Positions 8,953 through 18,837 are shown, numbered from the stretch's first letter. The stretch: 64,000 nucleotides of DNA from SZUA-35 sp963781035 (GCA_963781035.1 CAWAEN010000004.1:434001-498000), one strand, 5' to 3'. Notes: generated by a model not told the origin, from the sequence alone. Translations and numbers: made by a program.

Positions 8953-11403
8953 TCAGTTCGTGCCGGTGAGCGTGCGGAATTCGGATGATTCGGAGAACAA
9001 GAGCGTGACGAACGCACGATTCGTGCCGCCGTCGAGTCGACCGGTCCAGTAGGCGATGCCGATGCGATCGCCATCTCGGTCCATCACGTTTCGGTACAAC
9101 AGCCTGACGAAGGCGGCGTTGTCGAGCTGCGCATAGGTCGAGACGAACTCGCGGCTCGCCACGAAGTCGCTCGCGATGGTCATCATGTCGACACCGCTGT
9201 TGGCACGGCCGACCCAGAAGTCGTGGCCAGAGCGATCCGGCTGGCGGGTGAACACCGCCATGTAGAGGCGAGCCACCGATGCGCTCTGGCCGCTGCTGCT
9301 GGCGTGGACGCCGGTGAGCAGACGACTACTGGGGGCGGCGGTGGTCGGTGGGGCGATGACCTGAGGACCGAGGACCACCTCGTCGACCGTGGTTGTGGTG
9401 GTCGGTGGGACGGTGGTTGGGGGGACCGTGGTTGTGGTCGTCGGTGGGGCGATGACCTGAGGACCGAGGACCACCTCGTCGACCGTGGTTGTGGTGGTCG
9501 GTGGGACGGTGGTTGTAGTGGTGGTTGTGGCGACCGTGGTGATCGGTGGGAGGGTGGTTGTGGTGGTTGGTCGGTGGTGGTGGTCGATTCGTCGGGATCC
9601 GTCGTTGTGGTCGACTCGGTGGTGGTGGGCTCGGTTGTGGTCGATTCGTCGGGGTCCGTTGTGGTCGTGAGCTCGGTGGTGGTGAGCTCGGTTGTTGTCG
9701 TGGAGTTCGGTGGTGGTGGGTCTCGGTGGTGGTGGGTTCGGTGGTGGTGGGCTCGGTTGTGGTCGATTCGTCGGGGTCCGTTGTGGTCGGAAGTTCGGTG
9801 GTGGTGGGCTCGGTTGTGGTGTCGATTCGTCGGGATCCTTTGTCGGAAGTTGGTGGTCGACTCGGTGGTGGTGGACTGATCGGCCGCTGTGGTTGTCGGA
9901 CTGGTCGTGGTCGGAGTGGTCGTGGTCGGGAGCGGTACGTCGCTTCCGCTCGAGCTCGTCGGGCCCAGGGCGACCGGGCCGACAGGATCGGTTGGCTTGA
10001 CGGTCGAGGTGATCTTCTGCACCCGATGGTTGAAGCTGTCGGCGATGTAGAGGCTGCCGTCCCGGTCGAGCGCCAGGCCGTATGGGCTGCTGAGCTGGTT
10101 CTCGGCATTCCCGCTCTCGTTCCCGCCGGCCACGGTGAGGATCTCGCCGGTCGAGGCGCCATCGACCGTGTAGCGCTGGACCCGATCATTGTTGAAGTCG
10201 GCAACGTACAGATGGCCGGCGTTGTCGACGGCGACTGCGGTCGGTGTCGAGAGTCGATCGGCCGCCGAGCCGGGCAGGCCGACACCGGCCACGGTGGTGA
10301 TGGTGCCGTCCGCAGCGACACGTTGGACCCGGTGGTTGAACTGGTCTGCGACGTACACGGAGCCATCGGGTCCGACGGCGACGCCGGCGGGGTAGTTCAA
10401 TTGGTTGAGCCCGGATCCGGCGCTTCCTCCGAGGACGGTGGTGACGCTGCCGTCGGGAGCGACCCTCTGGATGCGGTGATTCACGGCGTCGCCGATGATC
10501 AAACCGCCTTCGGCGTCGATTGCGACGCCGAGCGGATAGCTGAGTTGATCGGCGGCGTTGCCGATGCCGCGACCACCGATCACTGTGGTGACCGTCCCGT
10601 CGGGGGCGACGCGCTGGATGCGATGGTTCTCTCGGTCGGCGACGTAGAGATTCCCGCCCTGATCGACGGCGACGCCGGATGGGTACGCGAGCTGGTCCGG
10701 TCCGTCGCCGCGACCGTTCCCGCCGGCGACGGTGGTGGTCGTGCCATCCGGGGCGACGCGCTGCACGCGGTGGTTGTTGTAGTCGGCGATGTAGAGATTG
10801 CCGTCGAGGTCGACTGCAACCGATGCCGGTCGATCGAGTTGGATCGTCGACGCAGATTCGTCGGTCGGTGTTTCATCTGACGAGTGTCGGCCTCGACGTC
10901 GACATCGCTCGTGCTGTCGGTCGTACTGAGGTCGAGGTCGACATCGGCTCGTGGTGTCGGTGGTGCTGAGGTCTGGGTCGGCGTCGGTCGTGGTGTCGGT
11001 GGTGCTGACGTCTGCGTCTGGCTCGCTCGACTATCGGTTCCTTCGATCGGCTTCGACCCTTGTCGTTCCCCTTTTCGCCGGGATGCGGATCAGGCGTCGA
11101 CCGCCGATGTCGTGGTCTGGTTCGGCTCGGAACTGTCGGTTGTCTCGCCTGACGGGATGGTGGGGCAGCGGTCGTCGTGCGACGAGCGGTCGTGGTGGGA
11201 CCAGCGGTCGTCGTGGACGCGGGAACCGTCGTGGAAGGAGCAACCGTCGTCGGGACGGGCGCGCCGATACCGGCCACGGTGCTGATCGCTTCGGTTCCGT
11301 CGATGGCTCCGGCGATGGCGGTGGGAGCGATGCCGATCGCGATCGCAAGACTGAGTGCGAGCGCGCGAAGGGAAACGGTTGAATGAGCGGTGCGGGTACC
11401 CAT
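8953..11403 (-). CDS. Secreted NHL-repeat protein with Thr-rich linkers and a C-terminal DUF4214 domain (frame interrupted several times)
   Basis: The N-terminus (ATG at 11403) is a signal peptide with a hydrophobic core near residues 12-30. A Thr/Asp/Ser-rich spacer follows, then six NHL repeats (about 10010-10860), each resembling GNLYVADxxNHRVQRV and together enough for a six-bladed propeller. A second Thr/Pro-rich spacer (about 9330-9960) leads to a DUF4214 domain (about 8953-9290) with LYMAVFTRQPD and LYRNVMDRDGD motifs typical of repeat surface proteins. Both spacers are broken by frame changes, while the propeller and the C-terminal domain are clean. The gene probably makes one extracellular protein of about 800 residues; indels in the repetitive spacers could be sequence error or real length variation. 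Confidence 0.7.
9344..9514. repeat. Direct repeat of about 75 bp, 96-bp period, in the Thr-rich spacer
   Basis: A block of about 75 bases starting at 9344 recurs from 9440. It encodes a VVLGPQVIAPPTT-type segment between Thr/Pro runs on the minus strand. It lies in the C-terminal linker of the NHL/DUF4214 protein and could mediate slippage or recombination that changes linker length. Confidence 0.75.
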
Positions 11404-11456
11404 GCGCGAAGTGTCGGCCGGATGGTCCCGGTCGTTTGGCCCAGCAGCCAATTGCC

Positions 11457-11558
11457 AACCCGAGGGGCAATTGCCAACCCGAGGCTGACACCCCCGATTC
11501 TGTGGGGCCCAAACCCGAGGTTTGTGACCCCCATTTCCGGGGGTCAGGGCCTCGGGTT
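11457..11558. repeat. Four copies of AACCCGAGG forming nested hairpins, with likely terminator
   Basis: The 9-mer AACCCGAGG occurs directly at 11457, 11476 and 11512, and inverted (CCTCGGGTT) at 11550. The first two are part of a longer repeat beginning TTGCC. The third and fourth pair around an inner stem, GACCCCC (11526-11532) with GGGGGTC (11539-11545), making a long two-part hairpin that overlaps the stop codon of the GH1-like gene. Likely transcript end of the HAD/GH1 pair plus leader structure for the secreted NHL gene that starts at 11403. Confidence 0.6.
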
Positions 11559-12657
11559 GGGGAACGCTCCGGCCGCCGACCGTCGGTTGCGGTCGCGGTC
11601 GAACAGACCTGGCATCCGGCTGAATCCGTGTTGCCAGTGCCACCCGTCGATCGGGCTGGTCTGCCACCAGCCGACGGCTCCCTGCTCGGCCACCCCGTCG
11701 ATCAGCGCTCGCAGGTGGTCGATCTGGGCATCACCATCATCGGGTAGCGCCGCCGAGGTCGCCGGCGCCGATGACCGACCGATCCCCGCACGCTGCCATC
11801 ACCGGCTCGAGGCCCTCGAGCATCGAGGTCGCGTCCGGGCCGTCGCCGATACTCCTCCAGGCCCCCTCGCCGTCGACGACGACCGGCGGTCGTAGCTGCA
11901 CGATCACTCGCTCGAACGCGTCCCGGCCCCGCCCGTCCGAGAGCTCGGCCAACCACTCCGAGCTCAGTTGTTCGTCGAGCCAGCGCGCCTGCGGCGTCGC
12001 TTTCACATCGTCGCGTTCGGCGAGGACCGGGCGCCCGGTCACGAATGTCGCCACCGGCGCCGAACCCCGGAGCAGCCGCTCGGCCAGCAGATCGGCCGAT
12101 CGCATGGCCATTGCCGCGTCGAGTCCGTCCCGACGACGCTGGCGACCTGGCGGTGTCGCCCCGATCACGTTGCCCCACATCGCCCACTGCAGCGGCTCTC
12201 GCAGTGGGACCCAGCCGGCGACCAAGTCGCTGAAGGTCTCGCCCACCCAGTCCACGTGTCGGGGCCACAGCAGGTTCCGGCTCCGGTCGTCGCCGAAGCC
12301 GCGTTCGTCGTCGGCAAACCAGCCAGGCAGCGATCCGTCGACCAGGCATCCCCACGCCTCGAGGCCGAGGTCAGCGGCGGTCTCCAGCAGGTCGCGCCGG
12401 AATTCGACCTCACGGGCGTCGGCCGCATCCTGGGTCGGCCAGAGCCGGGCCCACTCGAGGGTGATCATCACTTCGCTGATACCGAGCGAGGCGAGCTGGG
12501 CGAGGTCGTCCTGCCATGTCGACCGGAAGCCGGCGCCATCTGCCGCATCGGGAGCCCGACCCGACCGGATCCAGCGGGACCAGTCGGCGGTATCGGCAAC
12601 ACCTTCGAGCTCCGAAGCGGTGAGTGCCGCACCGAAGACGAACGGCTGCGTCGTCAT
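11544..12657 (-). CDS. Glycoside hydrolase family 1-like protein, probably catalytically degenerate (frame interrupted once)
   Basis: About 370 residues with the GH1 barrel pattern: FVFGAALTASELEG at the N-terminus, DLAQLASLGISEVMITLEW with following Arg-Leu, and a C-terminal DGWHWQHGFSRMPGL that matches the family's Trp-rich aglycone region. The acid/base loop reads PLREP near residue 152, keeping Glu but not Asn. The nucleophile loop (usually TENG) reads GAGDLG near residue 297, without Glu. A GGG run at 11742-11744 shifts the frame; with two G the C-terminus continues in frame to a stop at 11544. ATG at 12657 overlaps the stop of the HAD gene (ATGA), so the two are translationally coupled. 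Confidence 0.72.
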
Positions 12658-13286
12658 CGGGTGCAGAGTGACTTGATCTCGACGATGGCCGGGACGACGT
12701 CGTCGCCGACCAGGACCGTCGCCATCCCCAATGCCTGTCCCGCCGCGATGTTGGCGACGTTGTCGTCGACGAGCAGGATTTCGCCGGGCTCGAGCTCTGC
12801 GGCATCGAGGACGATGTCCCAGTACGCCGCGTCCGGCTTGCGGGCTCCGACCAGTGCAGAGTTCACGATGGCGTTCACCAGACCACTGTCGAGGTAACGA
12901 TCGGCCAGCATTTCCTGCGCACTGGCGAAGTTGTTCGTCGCCAGCCAGACCTCGACCTCGTGATCCTGGAGCCACCAGAGGGCGTCGACCATCTCGGGTC
13001 GATCGCTGGCGTTGATGAACGATGGCCCCTCGAGGTCGAAGAGCGCGCTCGCTCCCGGGTACTGGAGGTCGAGCCACTCCATCAGCTCGCCGTCGTCGAT
13101 CTGTCCTCGCTCGGCGCGGTGGACGATCGAGTCATCGGTGGTGAAGTAGTCGCTGAGACCGGTGAGCGCTTGGCCGAGCTCATCGTTGGACCACCCGAGG
13201 TGTACGACCGCGGCGTTCATCATCTGATGCATCGGCACGGTCACCGTGCCTGCCCAGTCCATCAGCACCAGCTCGATCGCGCTCAC
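12654..13286 (-). CDS. HAD-superfamily hydrolase
   Basis: A 210-residue HAD phosphatase. Motif I is LMDWAGTV near residue 8, with the nucleophile Asp kept and the usual second Asp replaced by Ala, a pattern known from phosphonoacetaldehyde hydrolases. The motif III Lys lies in ARKPDAAYW, and motif IV is LLVDDN. The cap is small and helical. The substrate cannot be told from sequence. GTG start; its stop overlaps the start of the GH1-like gene, suggesting a shared sugar-phosphate or glycoside role. Confidence 0.85.
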   Translation of the reverse strand: MSAIELVLMDWAGTVTVPMHQMMNAAVVHLGWSNDELGQALTGLSDYFTTDDSIVHRAERGQIDDGELMEWLDLQYPGASALFDLEGPSFINASDRPEMVDALWWLQDHEVEVWLATNNFASAQEMLADRYLDSGLVNAIVNSALVGARKPDAAYWDIVLDAAELEPGEILLVDDNVANIAAGQALGMATVLVGDDVVPAIVEIKSLCTR

Positions 13287-13324
13287 CGCGCCACCCTATT
13301 GGCGTTCGTCTCGGCTGCTCTCGT

Positions 13325-14756
13325 CTACATCCAGGGGCGAGTGTCGGTCTCGAGCTGGTACAGAACCAGGTCCCGCAGAGCCCGACCTTCGTCGATCGCG
13401 ATCGCTCCGATCAAGATCTGGCCCGCAGCTGTCGTGATCGTCACGGTGCTCAGTCCGCGTCGGCGTTCGAAAAGCGATTGGGTCACGGCGATCGCATTGG
13501 TCTTGCGGGGCAGCGCCTGACGCGTCGTGTGGTTCACGACGTTCGAGCGGGTGGCCAGTGCGGCGCCGGTGCCCCAGCGGAAGTTCCGCACCCTGACGTG
13601 CTCGAGCAGCCACGCCGGCGGGACGATCGCGACGGCGAGCAGCGACCACCAACCGATGAAGAACCACCCGCCGACGGCGGAGAGGGCAGCGACGATCGAT
13701 GCGTTCCTGGCCTCGAGGAAGGTCGTGGCCGTAGAGATTCGCCTCGTCAGATCGGGGTCGGCACCGAGTTCGGGCTGGGCAAGGCGACGAATCGATTCCC
13801 ATTGCCGTTCGTCGCAGCCGATCAGTGAGAGGTCGCCCTCGCCGATCGTGGAGAGTTCGACTGACCGAATGCCGGCCCATCGCTGCAACGGGTTCTGGAC
13901 ACTCGAGACGACCTGGATACGGGCGATGCTGCTGGCCTTGCTGGTGCGCGAGAACAGCCCCGAGGTACGACGCAAGCTGGACGCATTCGACCTGAGCGTG
14001 AGGTCCCAGTCCTGAAGGAAGATGCGCACGATGTTGAGTCCGACGCTGAAGGCAACGAAGGCGATGACTCCGAGAGGAACCCACCACCACAACAACTCCG
14101 AACGATCGAGTTCGGGCACGAAGGCAGGCAGTCGGTCGGCGAAGTCATCGCCGAACGCGATGATCGGGCCGAGAACGATGAGGCCTGACAGCGGCCACGA
14201 CGTCAGCGCTGCCATCAGCAGCCGACCGGGTCCGTGGCTCAGGACCTTCGCGTCGGCACTCAGCGTCGTGGCGTCGGTCTCGTTCCCGACGTCCACGGCC
14301 AGAGGGGCGATTGGTGATCACGGCATGGCGTTGCAGTTCCTCGGCGACAGGGCGGGCGATGGCGTCGATGCTGAATTCGGCCTCAGCCGACCCGGCAGTA
14401 TCGACGGTCAGCGTGACCAGACCGGTCAATCGGTGGAGGAGTCGCTGATTGATTCCCATGCTCTGGATGCGATCGACGGGAACCGTCAGGCGGTCGACGC
14501 GAACGACCCCCTTGGTGACCACGAGCTCACCACCGACGAGCATGAAGGTGTAGCGCCACCACGCCAGGGCGGACATTGCGCCGAGGAGCAGGATCGCAAC
14601 GAAGGGCAGCGCGATGAGAGGTCCGGAGAGCGGTGCCTGCAACACGAACAGACCGAGGATCGCCAGCTGAGCGATCCCGACGGACCGCAGGATACGAAGC
14701 CCGAGGAACACGATGGCCAGCGGCGATTGCCGCTGCGGGACTGTGAGGTCGATCAT
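13325..14756 (-). CDS. YdbT-like membrane protein with bacterial PH (bPH2) domains (frame interrupted once)
   Basis: About 477 residues. The N-terminal half (from ATG 14756) has hydrophobic segments then a bPH2 stretch with VTKGVVRVDRLTVPVDRIQS. The C-terminal half repeats the plan, with two membrane regions and a second and third PH-like unit (SLRRTSGLFSRTSKASSIARIQ; ATRSNVVNHTTRQALPRKTN). The frame breaks near 14303 in a GGGG run. The start overlaps the stop of the YdbS-like gene. Pairs of YdbS and YdbT-type proteins are widespread in Gram-positives, membrane-bound and of poorly defined function; in Bacillus they are tied to resistance against some antimicrobials. Confidence 0.8.
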
Positions 14757-15525
14757 GTCGCCGACGCGTCCGGTGGCGGAATCATCGGCGTCGTCGGGGG
14801 ACTCGTCGGTGGCGGGATGGTTGGTGGCGGGAGGTCGGTGGCGGGATGGTTGGTGGCGCGTCCGGTGGCGGAATCATCGGCGTCGTCGGGGGACTCGTCG
14901 GTGGCGGGATGGTTGGTGGCGTGTCCGGTGGCGGGATCATCGGCGTCGTCTGGGGACTCGTCGGTGGCGGCAGCAGCTCGGAAGACGGTGGCCGTTCGAT
15001 CGGCGGAACATCGCTCTCGTCGGTCATCCCCGCTCGTTCGGTGACGAGCAGTTTGATCCGTTGGGCATCGGCATCGGCGAGGCCCGGGATCGTGATGTTC
15101 GGACCGGCCGAGCTGACCTGCAGCGTCGCCAGCCCGAGTGCACGTTCGATCGCTCCGCGATGGATCCGCACGTGTTGGACCCGAGCGAATGGCAGCGACG
15201 CCGTACGGTGCGTGATCACACCGCTTCGGATCGACAGGTCGTGCGCTCGCACCTGATAGCCGAGCCGGCGGACCTCGATCGTTCTGACGACGGCGCGCAG
15301 GCAGATGAGAAGGAGGATCCCACCGGCGACGCCGAGCGTGATGAGCGGCTCCTCCGATTGCGTGGCGACGGTGCTGCCCACGATTGCCACGATGAGCGCA
15401 CCGATGGCCATCGCCGTCAAGGAGGCTCGCAGGTAGCGAGGATCGACCGACACGAAGGACTCTTCGCGCAGTTGCGGGAGGTCATCGACCGGGATCGGCT
15501 CGTTGGCGAAAGGTTCGTCCACCAC
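14753..15525 (-). CDS. YdbS-like PH-domain membrane protein with a Pro/Thr repeat tail (frame interrupted in the repeat)
   Basis: About 170 residues of folded protein (two membrane segments, then a bPH2 domain with LSIRSGVITHRTASLPFARVQHVRIHRG) followed by a tail of repeated PPPTSPPTTPMIPPPDAPPTI units. The frame changes inside the tail near 14835, where one unit is shortened; reading through it, the gene ends at a TGA overlapping the ATG of the YdbT-like gene. If not corrected the protein would end at 14782. The domain order and partner support a YdbS/YdbT complex in the membrane. Confidence 0.75.
14765..14990. repeat. Tandem repeats encoding a Pro/Thr-rich tail
   Basis: Units built on GGTGGCGGGATGGTTGGTGG and its neighbours recur about three times, with one shortened unit around 14825-14850. 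They code for the PPPT/PPPD tail of the YdbS-like protein. The unequal units explain the frame change and mark a site prone to expansion or collapse. Confidence 0.7.
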
Positions 15526-15555
15526 GAGTGTCTAGCAAGCTGCCTGCGGCGAAGC

Positions 15556-15906
15556 TCAGCCCCACCCGAGTTCGTGCAGTCGTTCGTCGTCGATTCCGAG
15601 GTGGTGTGCGAGCTCGTGTACGACGGTGATCATCACTTCCTCAGCGAGCTCGTCCGGTCCGTCGCAGGCTTCGCAGAGCGTCAGGCGGTAGAGGGTGATG
15701 CGGTCGGGCAGCTCGAGGCCCCCGTAGTCGTCCCGCTCGGTCCGCGGAATGCCCTCGTAGAGACCGAGCAGGTCTTCATCCGGATGTTCGTCGTCGATCA
15801 GGATCACGACGTTGTCGAGCAACTCGTGGAGTTCGTCCGGCAACCGATCGAGCGCCTCGACCACGAGTACCTCGAATGCGTCTTCGTCGATCGCGTTCAC
15901 GACCAC
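15556..15906 (-). CDS. Small zinc metallopeptidase (zincin, PF06262 type)
   Basis: A 116-residue protein of the short 'metallopeptidase family' (formerly DUF1025). The zinc motif HELAHHLGID lies near residue 96, giving the HExxH ligands and catalytic Glu, with the downstream acidic ligand region typical of the family. The N-terminal part is very acidic. Cytoplasmic, no signal. Substrate unknown. It lies between the PH-domain pair and, divergently, the VWA gene. Confidence 0.85.
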   Translation of the reverse strand: MVVNAIDEDAFEVLVVEALDRLPDELHELLDNVVILIDDEHPDEDLLGLYEGIPRTERDDYGGLELPDRITLYRLTLCEACDGPDELAEEVMITVVHELAHHLGIDDERLHELGWG

Positions 15907-15955
15907 CAGTCTGCCGCGGCTGGGGCGTCCACTGGAGGGGGAGTAGTGTCATCGC

Positions 15956-17984
15956 ATGGTCGGACAGCGGTTTCGGTACTCGCGATGGGACGGGACGCAG
16001 AAGGGTTTCGAGCTCGACGCCTTCGACGTCATGTCGGAGATGACCGACGACCTCCTCTACCACGGCGACCCCAACTCGGCGCTCCGTCGCCTGATGCAGG
16101 AGGGCTTCGAGGACCGCAACGGTGAACGCGTCCAGGGCCTGCGGGAGATGCTCGAGCAGCTGCGACAGGAGCGAGAGCAGCGGCTCGGTGATCACAACCT
16201 CGGCGGTGTCTACGACGAGATCAGCGAGGCCCTCGACGAGCTGGTTGCGACCGAACGGCAGAGCCTTGCCGATCGGGAGGCTCTCGCCGACATGCAACTC
16301 GGCGACCCCGACACCTCGGATCAGGATCGACGCAACGCCGAACTGGCGAAGGAGTCGACGGCGACCAAGAACATGGAACTCGGGATGCTGCCAGACGATC
16401 TCGCCGGCAAGGTGCGCTCGTTGCAGAACTACGACTTCGAGTCGGCCCAGGCCCAGCAGGCGTTCGACGAACTCGTGGATCAGTTGCGCCAGGAACTGGT
16501 CAATCAACAGTTCGGCCAGATGTCCGAAGCCATGGAGAACATGTCGCCGGAAGACCTGGCGCGCATGAAGGACATGATGGCCGAGCTCAACCGGATGCTC
16601 GAGCAGCGCGAGGCGGGGGAGGAGCCCGACTTCGAGAAGTTCATGGAGGAGTACGGCGACTTCTTCCCGAACAATCCGGAGACGCTCGACGAACTCCTCG
16701 AGCAGATGGCCGCACAGATGGCGGCCATGCAGGCGTTGATGAACTCGATGACCCCGGAGCAGCGTCAACAACTCATGGACCTCAGCAACCAGCTGATGGA
16801 GGACATGGATCTCAACTTCGAGATGAGTCGTCTGAGTCAGAACCTGCAGGGGATGTTCCCCGACGCCGGTTGGCAGCAGAGCTACGACTTCAGCGGATTC
16901 GATCCCCTCGGCATGGCGGACGCGTCGCAGATGCTGGCCGAACTGGGTCAGCTCGACCAGCTGGAGCAGTTCCTTCGGGGTACCGGATCTCCGCAGGAGC
17001 TGGCCGAGGTCGACATGGAACGAGTCGAGCGACTCCTCGGCTCTGACGCAGCCCGGAGCATGGAACGCATCAGCGAGTTGGCGAAGATGCTCGAAGAATC
17101 CGGGATGGTGCACAACAAGGAGGGGCGGCTCGAGCTCACGCCCCGCGGCCTGCGCCGCCTCGGTCAACAGGCGCTCGACGATCTGTTCTCCAAGTTGGCG
17201 CCCGACCAGATCGGTCGCCACGACACGTCGAACTCCGGCATCGGTCACGAACGCAACTACGACACCAAGCCCTACGAGTTCGGTGATCCGTTCAACCTCC
17301 ACATCGAACGGACGGTTCGTAATGCGATCCGGCGCACCGGTGGAGGCACCCCTGTACAACTCACGCCGGAGGACTTCGAGATCGAACGAACCGAGAAGCA
17401 GGTCAAGTCGAGCACCGTGCTGCTCCTCGATCTCTCACTGTCGATGCCGATGCGTGACAACTTCCTTCCGGCCAAGAAGGTGGCGCTCGCGCTCTACTCC
17501 TTGATCACCACTCGGTTCCCGAGTGACTACCTCGGCATCGTCGGCTTCAACGATCTCGCCCGCAAGCTGGAACCGGCCGACCTCCCGGAGGTCAGCTGGG
17601 ACTACGTCTACGGGACCAACATGCAGCACGCGATGCAGTTGGCTCAACAGATGTTGGCTCGCGAGACCGGCACGAAGCAGATCATCATGATCACCGATGG
17701 TGAACCGACTGCGCATCTGGAGCCGAACGGCCATCCGTATCTTCAACTATCCGCCGTCGCGCGAGACCCTGGAGCTCACGATGGCCGAGGTGATGCGCTG
17801 CACACGAAGCGGCATCACCATCAACACGTTCATGCTCGATCCCGATGCCGGCCTGCGAGGTTTCGTCGAGCGCATGACCGAGCTGAACCAGGGTCGGGCG
17901 TTCTTCACGAATCCGGAGAACCTCGGCGACTACGTTCTCGTTGACTTCATCGAGCACAAGCGGAAGCTCATTCGCGGTCGCTGA
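15956..17984 (+). CDS. VWA-domain protein, likely partner of the MoxR-type ATPase (frame interrupted once)
   Basis: About 675 residues. The first two thirds are helical and very rich in Met, Gln, Glu and Leu (coiled-coil-like, about residues 40-420). The C-terminal third is a von Willebrand A domain with a MIDAS motif, LLLDLSLSMPM (DxSxS) near residue 490, and an ITDGEPTAH segment near residue 580. An extra T at 17738 shifts the frame; without it the domain continues as GHPIFNYPPSRETLEL to the stop at 17984. VWA proteins of this form act with MoxR ATPases, one of which is encoded at 7483-8898. ATG start with GGAGG 11 bases upstream. Confidence 0.85.
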
Positions 17985-18086
17985 CCGGCGTTCCGAAGAG
18001 ACCGTTTCCGGCCCCGCGCCTTACCAATTGGCGAGGCTCGATCGGTGGATGTTCACGCGTTTTTTGGCCGAATTCATCAATTCGCC

Positions 18087-18115
18087 TTGTAAACCAGTGG
18101 ATCCGCGGGCATGAT
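18087..18115 (+). promoter_or_regulatory. Candidate promoter for the first whiB-like gene
   Basis: TTGTAA (18087-18092) and CATGAT (18110-18115) are separated by 17 bases, close to the vegetative sigma consensus. It lies in the 302-base gap between the VWA gene and whiB, which otherwise holds no open frame I can support; a leader of about 165 bases would precede the coding region. Confidence 0.5.
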
Positions 18116-18286
18116 CACACCGTTGTAATTACATGCCGGTGGTCGATCACGGTGGAACGACATACGACCATCACGCATGGACACTCGATTTTCTACCGCT
18201 CGTTGGAGAGCAGGACCGGCCTTGCGATACGCCCGGGGGCAACGTTGCCACCTGGTTCGTTCATCTGCAGGCTTCCAGGAGACATC

Positions 18287-18574
18287 ATGCGTATAGGGCG
18301 AAAGCAGATCATGCTCGACACTTCATGGCAGGAGATGTCGAACTGTCTCGGCGTCGACCCGGATCTCTTCTTTCCCGAACGGGGAGCGTCCACTCGTGAG
18401 GCGAAAGAGGTCTGTCGAGGCTGCGTCGTGCAGAACGACTGCCTCGAGTTCGCGCTTGCCAACGGCGAGAAGTTCGGCATCTGGGGCGGCATGAGCGAAC
18501 GCGAACGCCGACGCATCCGCCGCCAGCGTGCACTGGAGCGTCAGGCGACCGCCGGGGTCTCCGAGACCGCCTGA
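18287..18574 (+). CDS. WhiB-family iron-sulfur regulator
   Basis: A 95-residue WhiB-like protein. Four cysteines (20, 43, 46, 52) in the C-x22-C-x2-C-x5-C spacing hold a [4Fe-4S] cluster; a G-IWGG turn near residue 65 and a basic tail (ERRRIRRQR) follow, the DNA-contact region. These proteins sense redox state or nitric oxide and act with the primary sigma factor in actinobacteria. ATG 18287 is chosen for the AGGAG six bases upstream; longer in-frame starts lack a binding site and add residues foreign to the family. Subtype is uncertain. Confidence 0.92.
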   Translation: MRIGRKQIMLDTSWQEMSNCLGVDPDLFFPERGASTREAKEVCRGCVVQNDCLEFALANGEKFGIWGGMSERERRRIRRQRALERQATAGVSETA

Positions 18575-18610
18575 ACAACGCCGCTTCCGATGTTGCGGTA
18601 GCATGGGGAG

Positions 18611-18790
18611 ATGGCAGGTCTCAAGCCGCAAGAACTCCTCATCATCCTCGTGATTCTCCTGGTGCTGTTCGGCGGCGCCAAGCTGCCGCAGCTCGCCCGC
18701 AACATCGGGCGGGCCCAGAAGGAATTCAAGACCGGTCTCGACGAGGGTTCCAAGGAATCCGACGAGGCTGACGAAGAAAAGTCTGCCTGA
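18611..18790 (+). CDS. tatA: Twin-arginine translocase subunit TatA
   Basis: A 59-residue protein with a short N-terminal stretch, one transmembrane helix (ELLIILVILLVLFGGAKLP) ending in the conserved FG hinge, an amphipathic helix (ARNIGRAQKEFKTGL) and an acidic tail: the full TatA plan. It forms the pore-like assembly for export of folded proteins. A GGGGAG stands just before the ATG. It lies immediately before the sigma factor gene; in mycobacteria a tat gene also sits near sigE and its anti-sigma gene. Confidence 0.92.
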   Translation: MAGLKPQELLIILVILLVLFGGAKLPQLARNIGRAQKEFKTGLDEGSKESDEADEEKSA

Positions 18791-18837
18791 GCGGAACTTC
18801 TCGGTCGCGACCCTCGTTGTGAGTCACGGTTGGTGGC

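Noticed and set aside
9330..9960. CRISPR-like array of short repeats
   Set aside because: The repeats are coding, Thr/Pro-rich and without regular spacers or a leader; no cas gene is present.
15776..17359. About 527-codon open frame antisense to the VWA gene
   Set aside because: His/Leu/Glu-rich mirror of the Gln/Met-rich coiled coil on the plus strand; no start signal or recognisable domain.
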